Notes under the pieces: generated by a model
Seen by the model: the letters and a program-made list of their open reading frames with translations, nothing else
What the model was told of the DNA's origin: nothing
Database searches by the model: none
Source: Schistocephalus solidus
Taxonomy: Eukaryota; Platyhelminthes; Cestoda; Diphyllobothriidea; Diphyllobothriidae
Direction: 5' to 3'
DNA: 64,000 nucleotides
Assembly: GCA_017591395.1 (NCBI GenBank)
Contig: WEDG01007340.1
Location: forward strand, 167,483-231,482
Shown here: positions 10,956 to 22,200 of the stretch, piece after piece
Layout: every line of letters begins with the position of its first letter
How positions within the stretch are numbered: position 1 is the first letter of the stretch
Translations under genes and position numbers: made by a program

Positions 10956-11083
10956 CGGGCCCGTGGCTCAATGGTAGAGTGTTACACTCAATGACCACAA
11001 GTTGCGGGTTCGAATCTCTGGTGATCCACACCTGGGATTGGGTAGGACTGTCATCATATTCCCGATCACAACCGACAAAAACA
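10956..11083 (+). mobile_element. tRNA-headed SINE, unit B, internally deleted
   Basis: The head GGGCCCGTGGCTCAATGGTAG with B box GGTTCGAATCTC and the following GGATTGGGTAGGACTG are present. The sequence then jumps to the tail block CATCATATTCCCGATC...ACCGACAAAAACAAC. The hammerhead and the body seen in units A and C are missing. Its tail abuts the head of unit C, so the array is head to tail. Confidence 0.75.
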
Positions 11084-11355
11084 ACGAGCCCGTGGCTCAA
11101 TGGTAGAGCGTTCGACTCAAATACCAAAGGTCGCGGGTTCGAATCCCAGGTGTGCCACACTTGGGATTGGGTATGACTGGCTGATGATGGCTAATAAGCC
11201 AGAAATGGCCATTCCGTTCTCCCTTTTCTTTGTCGGTTCCACCTTATCAACATATGCTACACGTCGCTATGCGACCGCCTGCGAGGGCTCTAGTCTGAGC
11301 TCCAGGGCACAACGGAACATACATTTTCCTTAAGCAGATCGGTGAGCCCCACACT

Positions 11356-11358
<3 letters not shown>
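11084..11358 (+). mobile_element. tRNA-headed SINE, unit C
   Basis: The head GAGCCCGTGGCTCAATGGTAG with the perfect B box GGTTCGAATCC is the best-preserved of the three. The body follows in the same order as unit A and ends at an (AT)n tract. D-arm pairing GCTC/GAGC is intact, but the anticodon arm does not pair well, so this is a tRNA-derived SINE and not a working tRNA. Confidence 0.78.
11175..11219 (+). ncRNA. Hammerhead ribozyme in SINE unit C (best stem II)
   Basis: GACTGG, CTGATGA (11181-11187), stem II TGGCT-AATA-AGCCA with five Watson-Crick pairs, GAAA (11202-11205), TGGCCATT, then CCGTTC. The cleavage triplet is ATT, cut after 11213. Stem I has one mismatch and one wobble. A competing hairpin CTGGCT/AGCCAG is possible. 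Confidence 0.75.

Positions 11359-11438
<80 letters not shown>
11359..11438. repeat. (AT)n microsatellite, about 80 bp
   Basis: An uninterrupted AT dinucleotide tract at the 3' end of SINE unit C. The IYIYIY-type reading frame through it is an artefact. Confidence 0.98.
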
Positions 11439-11439
<1 letters not shown>

Positions 11440-11441
<2 letters not shown>

Positions 11442-12190
11442 GAAAGAAAGTTCCGCGAAAAAATCGGCTTTTCTGAACAACTTTCTTTCATCATTATCAT
11501 CTCGGAATGCATACTATCTTAGTTATTTAATATATAGGAGATAGAATGCATTTTTACAGATTTTGGCTTGGGTGTACCCTCTGAGATGAAAATCGCAAAG
11601 GTGAAAAATGTCATGAATCACGAGTTAAGTGCATTTTAACTGATTAAATACAAAAAGGCCGTATGACGGTTCTGCACCCGATTGCAGTAGTCCCCCCAGA
11701 GTTTCTTACTCAATTGACCATAGTTCGAGCAAGATGCATATTGCGCGTCCCAGCCAACATGACGTTTCCGGGAAGTTATGGTTTGTCAGTCCGCTTGGAC
11801 AGAAAGATCAAAAGTTCTGAGGCCATTCACACGTCAGTAATATAAGGATTTATAATTTTCTTTTTATCGAAAACAAGTTATTCTACGCCAGAAACCATAT
11901 TCATAGCCCTTTTGTTGCGACAACTTGCCAACAGCCTGTAAGCTTTGACCATTGACGTCAAGATTCAAAAAAGAATGTGATTTACCAACCTGATCCGCTT
12001 TTTTCATCTCTTCCCGAAGTGTATTGCAGAAAATATCAAACGGTATTTAAAAACCGCATTGATAATTTGAAGAGAGTTTGCTTCCGCCAGTCATTTGCAA
12101 TTGCGTTTACCACTGGTTGCTTCATAGGACACGCAAGCGGAATCGAACTTCCTCCCTCATAATATAGATGGCCATAAGCAAAACTTCAGA
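11440..12190. other. No gene seen
   Basis: AT-rich sequence between the SINE array and a MITE-like relic, with only short open frames and no splice pattern. Confidence 0.5.
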
Positions 12191-12350
12191 AATGCTAAAT
12201 ATTCAGGTATTATGACCCTGGCATTTACCCTGACGCTAAACGCTAACACTAATCCTACTCTCCCTGAAAATTAGCGCGAAGTCCCCGAATTAGGTAATTC
12301 TTGTTTCCTTGTATTGCTAGGAACGTTGTGGAATTTTTCAGATTTATTTA
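12190..12350 (+). repeat. CCTAAC-like degenerate core repeat (MITE-like relic)
   Basis: A run of CCTGAC, GCTAAA, GCTAAC, ACTAAT and CCTACT hexamers follows a GATGGCCATAAG-type edge and precedes GTTTCCTTGTATTGCTAGG, which resembles the ends of the family at 18914-19241. Strongly decayed. Confidence 0.45.
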
Positions 12351-12359
12351 AACTTCCAC

Positions 12360-13290
12360 TATGGATGACATTTCCGAAATCATATTTTACTACAAAACGT
12401 CACGTTTACTTATGGTGACCAGGAAATAATATGCCTGGTTGCACTTGCAGCTTACCACGTGCATTTACAAGTTAAATCCGCAACCAGGGTGATTGTTTTT
12501 GCGGTGCACATATTAGCGACAGATTAAACATACTATTTTCTGACTGCGGTCACAGCAGACACGGGTAAACATAGTTGGACCGAATTTTCACATTTCGTAA
12601 ACAGCTGAGTGCAACTGGATCTTTGTTAGATGTTTTTGCACTAAAGTGATTCAGTTTCTAACGAAGTAGATTCCGTGCAGAATGAACACAATCAATTAAT
12701 GAATCTCTAGCCCCCGACACTAAAGAAGCTTTGCATGATATGCTTGGATGAAACCAACGATTTTACGAAGACCTGGGCTGAACTCTTCAAGATTTTTCGC
12801 GTTTGTCTAGGCCAATTGAACCATTGGCAACTAAAACTGAAGTGTTGTTGATCTACTTGTAGGAAGAAGCAGGCTTGTTTGGCTCAGCTCTGGAATTCCA
12901 ATCTACAAGTTATGGCTGTAGAATAAACTCGAACAAGAATTTTCCTTCCTACATTCAGATCAAGGGAACATGGATAGGGAATGGTTATGCGTACCTCTTT
13001 CTACAAAGTGCCATGTACGCATTGAAAATAACTGTGCAACACAACCGCAATCTTTCCTTTGTATATATTTGGAAAAACCACGTTCCTCTCCTAAAAGGCC
13101 TCTGTGACCTCCAATCCGCTATTGCCGATGACCTTGCGTGATATTTTAAGAGCGTGGAGAGATGTACACGCACGCGACCGAAGCTTCGCTACTACGCTAC
13201 GCTAAGTACTCCCGATTGCAGTCAAAAGGACAGGAAATCTTGCCCGACTAGTAGAACCTTTGACTTATAAGTACTCAAAAATTCAACCGG
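12360..13290. other. No gene seen
   Basis: One 88-codon plus-strand frame (12875-13141) lacks any domain or codon pattern I recognise. It is treated as chance. Confidence 0.45.
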
Positions 13291-13425
13291 ATTCAGGTCC
13301 CCACTTTGCCCAGGCTTGGTGTTTGTGAGTGGCAATAAAGGTGAAAATGGTCGCTCCAGTCTCTCTTGTATTTGCCGGGATTCCTACTCGCTGTTATCAC
13401 TTGATAGTCGTAGAGAACTCTAGTT
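13290..13425 (+). mobile_element. Decayed SINE body fragment
   Basis: GCAATAAAGGTGAAAATGGTCGCTCCAGTCTCTCTTGTATTTG matches, block by block, the AATAAG...GAAATGG...CCAGTCTC...CTTGTCTTTG part of the SINE. The head and the CTGATGA core are not preserved. Confidence 0.5.
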
Positions 13426-15213
13426 TGCCGTTTTTGATTAAAATGTTATTAATTTAACAGCAAATGACACTGCAATTAGTTCTTAGTTCAGGAAGAAGTT
13501 ATGATCCAACTTGGCTTGCTGAACAAATCTGGCCACATTGTAAACGCATTCGTATCTAAATTATGAACCTGAGTACAGATCAAACAATCAAGTCGGCTGT
13601 GTATGTTTCTTTCACCAGTAAGGCCCAACTTCGGAATGCTTAGGGAGGAATCAGTTGATTTTGAGTAGCTGTCCTATTTCTACAACTTTCTTCTCGAAAA
13701 CCTAAACTGATTGAAATGCACATATACTAGCACTGATTTGGCTTGGCTGCAAGACTCACCAATTACTGGCTATCCGTTTTGTCCTCAGAGATAATCTCTA
13801 GTACGATTTGAGGAATGACTGTTAATGTAATGACGCGTGGCATTCCAACCCTCTTGTCCTTGTAGGCGAAATCACCTGGCTACAGGACGCTTGCGCAAGT
13901 AATCCGATTCACCACACTACTTCCGCCAGCAGTGGGGCAGGGGCAACGTATTTATACTCGTCACTTGAGATGCTTCGAATGATTATTTCAACTCTGTCCT
14001 GCTATTTCCGCAGGAAGTCGACCACAACCAGCTCAGCAGAACGCAAAGATTTTCTGCAGTTTTAAAACAAACCGCAGGGCTACAGGCATACATTTACTCA
14101 GCTTTAGAGGTCAGCAAACGCTAACTGTTCAGTCTGGGATGCAGATTGCATAAATCATGCAATTCTGTCGGAACGATTGGCTGTCTGTAAGAAATGCTCG
14201 ACCGCTTTTCAGACTTTAGGTGACCTAGGGCCGTGCATCATGCGCGCTAAACTTTCTAACTTCTTTAAACCGAGCGAAATTTGGATCATAACTTTATTGG
14301 AACGGCGCTTTACAGTCATGGGGCTAGTGTGTGTTTTGGTCTAAACGCCGGCCGTTAGCCAAATGTCTGGTAGAACCGGTGGCTGAAGCAACAGGACATC
14401 TGGCGCAACACCCGATACGTGATAAAAAGGACGCTTTTGCACTTTTGTTTCCGAGAGAGAGGGATTCACGAAGTTGTTTGCCGGAGTCGCTTGTGACTAC
14501 TTGCTAGATGTATGTATGCTATGGAGTTTCAACTGGGCTACGCACGAACAGTAAGGTCCCAGTTCTATGTTTTTGAGCATCGCATTTGTTATGATTCAGC
14601 AGTGTTTCGTTTTTGACCACCGTAAAGCCCAGACGCGCAACTGAAATGCAGTGAAAGTGCTGAAACTGCAATTAACGGGATTTTGCTTCTATATCGAGTG
14701 CCATCCTTGCCACATGTCTGTAATCATATGAAATCCACATAGTAAAAACGTAACTTATGCAAGGCCCCAAGGAAGAGAATTTGTCGAATTAAGCTCTTTC
14801 TGAATATAACGTCCTAATAAAGTTTATCTGAATTAACACTAATCAATTTTACCAGAAAATTACATCCGGATACTGAATTTAAAAATTAAGTGCTCATAAA
14901 GCAAAACCACCAACACGCACTCTCAGTCCTAGGGTGAATGGGTTGCGCACCAGGTTGGATTTTTCATCATCTCAAGTTCAGTGCAGTTACCCATGTAATT
15001 TATAATTTCCTAGCTTTTGTAGGAAAACTATTTTTGTTGCTTCAAATGTAAGTGTACAGATAAGAAGGACACTAAACCGTATACCTTGATGTCAGCGAGG
15101 TTTCAAGGCTAGCAAAGAATAGTACACAGAATATCTCCGCTCACACAATAACGCGTACCCTGGTTAATTTTCCCGGAGATGTCTTGTACAATTGCGAGTC
15201 GTAATAATTGCCT
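13426..15213. other. No gene seen
   Basis: Unique-looking AT-rich sequence with only short frames on both strands. Confidence 0.5.
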
Positions 15214-15482
15214 ATGTGGCAGCCTAAATATGAAAGGGAAATGAGAAAGCTCCACCTACGAAATGTGGTCTTGCGCACAGTTACAGGGAGGTTAAATATT
15301 CGTGTTCTAATACTAACAGTAGCGCTGAAATAAACCTAAACTGCAACCCTAATCTTAACCGTAGCACTACCCTCCACGCTATTGCTAATCGTAGACTTAT
15401 TCCTTAAGATAAACCTGGAACGTGACACAAATAGACTGTATTGCACGTGGTTTCTGTTCCCATGGTCTCTTTATGGAGCCAT
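15214..15482. mobile_element. MITE-like element with telomere-like core
   Basis: The left edge ATGTGGCAGCCTAAA is the imperfect inverse of the right edge TTTATGGAGCCAT. Inner GGGAAAT...CTCCACC mirrors GTGGTTTCTGTTCCC. Between them lies a degenerate CCTAAC/CTTAACC array (15310-15420). It belongs with the element at 18914-19241. Confidence 0.55.
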
Positions 15483-15489
15483 GTAAGTC

Positions 15490-16280
15490 ATTGTTACCGT
15501 CTGAGCAAACAAAATAGGCATAAAATCTTCCACTGAACCCGTAACTAAGCTCCAAATCTGCGTTTCCTTAGTTCTGGATATAAAACTCTTCAAATAAGCA
15601 ATCTAGGTTCTACTACCATCCGAATACCCAAACCGGTGACGTCTCAACTGCAAAATATTCACGAAGCATCACATTCGGCATGGCGAAATGCGTACCCGGC
15701 GCTTAATCCCAAAGTTCACATAAAGTGAGCAACACTGGGAACATACTGATCCTTTATCATCAAAAAACCCAATATTAAAACACAGCATCAGCGGGGCCTG
15801 CAAGGCACAGTCCCCGATCTACGCTGACTATCTGATCCATGGGATCAAACTACAAGGGGATAGTATGCTAATTTGCTCATAATCTTGAAGACGTTAAGGT
15901 TTCCTAAAAGGAGAGGCGGTTCATAGATCAGTGTCTTACCGTTTCAAGAAAACACGTCCACTTGTACCACAATGGCACTTCGCAAAATGACGGATTCAAG
16001 AGGAAGCCACAGGAGGCCATTACTAAAAGCGTCCACGAGACTTCTACCGACTTCTCAAACTGAAAGGTGATCATTGTTTGGGAAGGGTGGCAGCAAGGGG
16101 TCGTTCGTATATGAGCATTAAAAGGAGCGAAAAATATAGATTTACGTTAAAATCTATGTACGGCTTTTCACTGGTACGGTTTTGAAAAGGCAACTTAGTG
16201 TGAAGTGAAGTACTAGAAGCCAAGCTTCAAATAAATATTGAAAAAGAAGAGGATGTGATCCTATCAGCAAATATCTGCCT
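15490..16280. other. No gene seen
   Basis: No ORF, repeat edge or RNA motif recognised. Confidence 0.5.
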
Positions 16281-16284
16281 TTAT

Positions 16285-16430
16285 ACAGACTACGGGTGGG
16301 TTTTGAGGTACATTAGGATTAAGTTTAAGGCTATAGTTAGGATTAAAGCAAGGGCTAGTGTTAAGATTTATGTCGATTTGGGGTTACGATTAGGGTCATG
16401 AATAAGATTCATGTTTGGGATAGAGCTAGG
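16285..16430 (-). repeat. CCTAAC-like core repeat in reverse orientation
   Basis: Plus strand reads AGGATTAAG, TTAGGATT, GGGTTACGATTAGGGTC, the reverse complement of the CCTAAC-rich core seen in the MITE-like elements. Its inverted ends are not clear. Confidence 0.45.
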
Positions 16431-16489
16431 AAACGCGAATATTTACCTTTAGAATTTTGGGCAGGGCCATCTTCATTATTCAAGCGGTG

Positions 16490-17460
16490 CGGGCCTATTC
16501 CAAATTCCAGTTTAGGGGGCCCTATATATAGTTCGACCGTCGATTTAGACGAGGTCCACCGTATGCTCAACGGAAGGGTGGTGCAGGGACGGTTACTTGC
16601 GCGTGGTTAAGTTTAAAGTGATATTATACTTGCGCTGCGTCTACCGCACTCTCTCCTCATCCCCCACCTGAGCCCGGTGTCATGACAGAGTCAAGAAGAC
16701 CGGAGATGGCAGAGGGCGCAGGTGGCTGGCGTGGCCGGAGCCGCCCCTGGGCTTACCACCACACCTGGCTTGGATTTCACGGAGTGGGAGTGCCATAAAG
16801 GCCACATTAAAAAGGAGCCATTACAGTCTGACTCTCAGTCCACCAGTCAGCTACTACAAACAAAACACACATTGGGCTGACCATGCGGTCCGAGTTATCC
16901 CGTCAGTTGGCAACCTTCCAAGCCACGGCTTTTAGCGCACCGTGATAGTTTCAAGCGCGTCAGATTGATAATAATGAGGACATGCACTGAGCCGTCGACC
17001 TCACTCTCTCCCCCAACCCCGCAATCAGACGACTGTCCGCGCCGGTCATTTGTCTGATGCGCGAGTGGGTTCAGCTGCTGGTGACCTCGTCTACGTGTTC
17101 TACGTACATGACCTGGCCTCCCAAACACCAGCACCAGCATTTCACACAACAGGGGGTTGAATGGCTTACATCTCACATGTGTGAGATAGCCAAAGGTAAC
17201 GTTAAGAAGGAGCCATCGCAGCCTGACTCTCAGACCACCAGTCAGCCACTTCACACAGCATATATTGGACTGACTGTAAGGTCTGAGTGTAATTGACAGT
17301 TGGCGACCTTCCAAACCAAGGCGCTTATCATCACCACACTCTCTCTTTCTCCCACACCTGAGCCCGATGTCAAGACAGAGTCACGAAGACCGGAGATGGG
17401 AGAGGGCGCAGGTGGCTGGCGTGACCGGAGCCGCCCCTGGGCGTACCGAAGCTATAACTG
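16490..17460 (-). mobile_element. LINE 3'-UTR fragment, minus orientation
   Basis: It shares with 60.7-61.3 kb and 4.1-4.6 kb the ordered blocks GAGGTCCACCGTATGCTC, GGTGGTGCAGGGACGGT, GACCGGAGATGG, GTGGGAGTGCCATAAAGGCC, CAGTTGGCAACCTTCCAA and TTTAGCGCACC. Near 17340 the GAGCCCGATGTCAAGACAGAG block recurs, so part is duplicated. No coding part. Confidence 0.7.
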
Positions 17461-17464
17461 TCGA

Positions 17465-18910
17465 AGTCACACCTGTTTCAGGGTAATAAAAGCTTCTTGA
17501 TTGAAACCTAGCAGACCTGAGGAATGAACTACTACTCACTGAAATGAGCTAAAAAGACGGTCAGTTAAACCTTTACAAGGACCGCTCTTGAACTGCGAAG
17601 AGCTTATTTTGCAACTTAAAGAAGATTAAATTAAAAAAAAACACAATAATTGTGATTATGAAGCACGCATTGTAAAAGTTAGCAGTGGAGTTAATCGTGT
17701 TCCGGGTTAGAAGAAACTTGTTACCAGAGCGTAAAGGCTTGTGAAATTTGCTTATTAAGAAATAAACTAACACTCAACATGTTCCCTGCCCTGATACCAA
17801 AACACAGATGTGATAAAACATCGCATGTCGTTGAATATGCAGTCAAAGCAAGGACTGTGTGGAGAGCCCATTGACATATTGTTAAGTCAGTAGACTGAAA
17901 ATCCCATAAAATGTCTAGGTGCAAATGGTGCTCATTCCGATCTGATCCTCAACTGTAATCTGTCACTCCATCTACTTTTGCCCAGTTCAGCAACGCCAGT
18001 AGAGCAGTTCTTTAGGCCGGCAATACAGCAGTTATTTTTGAATTGTGGTTCGATCAGAAAAGCAGACCAAACCACTAGAGAACACATGTGCACGAAGCTA
18101 TACGCCATACTAGCTACCGTTCACGTTGTCCTAGTTCTGACATCATGACAGGTGTGTGAGATGAACTTCGGAGTTATTTCTGTCATTTGAACAAGCGCGA
18201 ACGATGGTGTCCACAAGTGCTCCATTAGACGAGCACAGCGGTGGCTTAAGCAGCAAGTTGTCTGAAAAAGAGTTTATTGGTCTTCCCTATTCCCGCTTTC
18301 TACAAATACATCGCTTAGAAAACCCCAGGTGTACATTGACATAGTACTTGATCGTTTTAGTCAGTCCATCTTGCAGTGACACATGCAAAACCCTAGTGAA
18401 CACTTCAGACCATATTCCACTTAAATGAGACTGACATAAGTGGGTCACATGCTTTTACGTTAACTCTTTTGAGGGACGCATACAGCACACATTAGGCCAC
18501 AATCTTACATGCTCACCGTCGATTCTAGGTTGCTGTGCTCATACTTGCTGTTTGTATTAAGGACTGAGACTGATCGAACAGGCAGCCCTTTCTTGTAACA
18601 AAGCTGTTAACTTTCCAAAGGATGAATATGCTCTAAAGACCCTATCTTGGAAGTTTGCAAACTGACGGAATAGCATAACTCTCCTACGGACTGAGAGCAG
18701 GCTGAATCAACTTCTTGTCAAGGTGGTCTTCATGAAAAATTTCACTAAAATTAAACCCAAACTATTTAGTTGTGGGTTGATTTATTGGAGTTTAGAGGCC
18801 ATGCCCAGAATGGCATGTGAGGGTCACTAATTTAATAATGACAGTTAGTACACCCATGCCCATTTCGGCTCGATCCGGCTCCGTCTTGTCAATAGAATAT
18901 AGGGAAGGAG
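17465..18910. other. No gene seen
   Basis: AT-rich DNA with no supported ORF. Two overlapping minus-strand frames at 17573-17924 show no recognisable domain. Confidence 0.5.
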
Positions 18911-18913
18911 TGT

Positions 18914-19241
18914 CTTGTATGGCCAATTTAATAGAACACGGGAACATGAACCACCCAGCCCACTCAGGAAGGGTAAATATTCCGTCTTCACGCTAACATG
19001 AACCCTAACATATAGCTAAACTCTTACTTTGATGTTAACCCTAGCATTACAATTAACCTAAAACTTACAGTTAATACGATAAAAACTTAACTCTTCGCCT
19101 AATTATGACCGTAACCTCAACTCTGACCTCAGCCCTGACACTCACCTTAATCCTAAGCCTGATTTCTGCGGAATTTGGCGTAAAACCACATATATTTTGG
19201 GTGGTTCCTATTCCCGTGTCCTGTTTAGGTGGCCATACAAG
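18914..19241. mobile_element. MITE-like element, best copy, 43-bp imperfect terminal inverted repeats
   Basis: The left end CTTGTATGGCCA continues through AGAACACGGGAACATGAACC to ACCACCC. The right end GGGTGGTTCC runs through TTCCCGTGTCCTG to TGGCCATACAAG; the two are inverted repeats over about 43 bp. The 240-bp interior is a degenerate array of CCTAAC/CTTAACC-type hexamers. No ORF. A target-site duplication was not obvious. Confidence 0.7.
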
Positions 19242-19244
19242 GCA

Positions 19245-22200
19245 GCTTCACTGAATATAGGGTATTTGGGAAGATAATATTGGGTAGACAACCCTCAAGT
19301 CTTCTTTATCGTGAGCCAGTTTATACGCAAAGCAGCAGTGCGCTATCGAGACGACTATGGTGGGCATCGATGAAGAAGAATGTACTGGCAGTGTCATTCG
19401 CAGTGGAGGGGTTGCTTGGGTCCATCAAGGTTCAAGTCAGAACTTGTGTTTACGGCTTCTTGGGTGGTCGTCAGTGTGTTTACCGCATGCGAGTGGTTCC
19501 TTTGTTTCCAGAATGCTTTGCTTGGCAGGTAACAGCTCCGGCATGGCTAACCAATCAACGTTAAGGTGACCGTTAAATAAAATTTAAACAAAAATGCCGA
19601 TTTGCACCACTCGCTCTACTCCCCTGTTAACGGGTTCGAATAATAAGCTGAAACTTCCCATGATTAAATTATACGCTCTAAAAATCGAACTTTTCTGTCC
19701 TCCGGCCCTAACGAGTGCTGAATACCGTTTTTAACCAGCGTTCTATCACGCGAGACTGTTCACTGTCCTTCCACACAGCTACTTCATTTTCGCATTTGCG
19801 AGTTATCTGGCCTGCCACCTAAATGCAACCACCACGTTCGTGAACCATCTATCGGACCAGGTAATGAAAAACTTGTCGGTTTGAGCCAGTGAGTGCTCTG
19901 CCCCCCTGGTTCAGCGTTATGTTTGCGGTGTTTGATATCCTAACATCCAAGGAGGAAGTAATCCGAGATTTTGAAGTCTATTTGGCCATCATGCGATTGT
20001 CATCGCTATAAATGCATTGGCCAGATGAAATTTTTATAATAAGCAAATAATCTTCTAAATCCTTCTACAAGTGTTTCTGAAACCTTATGCAGAGACTGCC
20101 AATACATTAAGTAATTCTTCATAAATTCGAAATTCATACTTCAGTTCTTCCGCGAATGTAACCGAGTTATAGCAAAATTAATTAGCTTGACAACAATGAC
20201 GATTATAGCTAGTAAAAATAGGACAATTATTGAAAACTTGCACGAGTGAGCACGAACTGATTGTGTGATCTGCGTAAGCAGACCACAGAACTGCAGAGTA
20301 TGCTTTATGAATTAAACATTAATTTGACCTGGACATGATGAGGTTATTTAAGACCAAGGAAAAAACCAATTATTCCCTGCCCTAGTTGTTGTTTTGCTTC
20401 ATTTTACTCGAAACACTGAACCTCCTTCAAGGTCTAAACCAGCTCTCGATCTCCGATGCCTGCTTGATGAGTTGTGGGAAGCCGGAGGAGGGGATGGGGA
20501 ATACAAATTGCAACTTTACCTACATCATAACAATTAGGTGACCACACGGTGAACCTTAATCTCTGTTCTTGATCACGCAACCGGGGTTATCACTCGTGTA
20601 TCCTCTTCACCTGTCACTTAAGCGAACGGTTAGAGGACATTCATTTGTATATTTTGTCCTGGAGAATGGACACACCTGACATTCCAGCGGATGTTTATAA
20701 TTATTGGGCCACATGCCATTTCCCCTTACCTACGATGATATTTTGGGGCAACCTGAGTGCGTGTTTTCTTGAAACGACGAGATTACTTCGGCAAAATTAG
20801 GCCATGTAAACTGTTAAACTACCACAATGCTTTGAATAGTGTATGAGTTAAATTATTCTGGAAAGACAGAAAAGCACTTGACAAGGTGTGCCTATTTTGA
20901 AATTCAAGGCGTCCATAAATAATGTTTGGTCGACCAGTGACAGTACGGTCAATATGTTTACCCTGACAAACAGAACGAAGAGCTGCAATGGAATGAGATT
21001 GGCGTTTATTTCGATTACGTCCCTCTAGCTTCTGAAGTACTTAGCGGGCCTTTTTATCCACACGTTCTACTCTTTTTTTTCAAAATCTACATCTATAATA
21101 TATGCTGGGTCATAGTTCCGTCACCCAAATAGCGACCCAAATTGTAAATGCCGCATATCACAAGGTGACACTTCGCAAAAAACGACTTGCATCTAGTATC
21201 CCTCGTAAAACCTTTTGCACTACATCGCAGTCGTAATACCTCCAGGCGAGTTGGGAAAAATTGAACTTTTGGCGTGTTCAGCCATTGCTGACCGAATGTT
21301 TCCTAGTCGCATTTCGTGGCTTCGACGTTCAATGCGGTCACGTGCAAATAATTTCCCCTTTTAAGACTCTTTAATAAACACCTGGTTTGAAAAGCGAACA
21401 AAACTGGACAGTGAGGAGCCAGTGCTACGCAACAAATATATCGGCTGTATGAAGGGGTGGCCAACTAAAGCTTGCCGTTGCTAACAATTGAAACACCGAT
21501 GTTACTCGTTATTTCTCATTTTTTCTAAGGATTGAAAAGTGCAGAAGTCTACACTCCAGAGGAATAAATGTTCTGCTTAGACGATTAGAGTCGGTCTGCC
21601 TTGACGCTACTATTGGATTGAGCTGAGCCATTGACTTTGTTATGCATACTCGTTGGACACTTTGCTAGCAAGCCAGTATTTCTTCTATTTACTGCGAAAT
21701 GTCATTTTCACCAATAAACTACGATAAATTTATTCAGTTTGCAGTGAGTAACCGATCTCATGCAAATTTAACCGAATTTCTGAAATACATTTTTGAGTAA
21801 GAAAGATTACTTAAATGGGATTGTAATCTCGATCACCCTGCGATATAATTCGATTTTATTTCGGGTAGGCAAGGATATCGACTTTTAACTGGTCTTCACT
21901 TCGGAGGTCCTCGAAAACCGCACTCAAAATAATAACTACTATCGTTGTGTGCATTTTTTCAATATATTTTCACTGTCTTTCTAAATTTAACTATGGTTTA
22001 TACGAAAAATAAAGGCTATTATTCGGTGATGTAAAAGTTACGAATTATGAGGTTTTTTAAGACCATGCACTACCCATTTAAATGGCATCGTATCTATCCG
22101 TTTAATTATGCCCCTCCTGAAGTATGTAACAAAGTCCACATCCATTGTGCATTTTTACAAAAACTATACAATATTGTCGTAATGACGTAGAGAAAGGAAT

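Noticed and set aside
10648..11160. Three apparent tRNA genes with good A and B boxes
   Set aside because: Anticodon arms do not pair and the sequence continues into SINE bodies; these are tRNA-derived SINE heads.
11247..11480. Minus-strand frame with a long Tyr-Ile repeat
   Set aside because: It is a translation of the (AT)n microsatellite.
19229..19564. 111-codon plus-strand frame next to a MITE-like element
   Set aside because: No domain, no splice context, and its start overlaps the element's right end.
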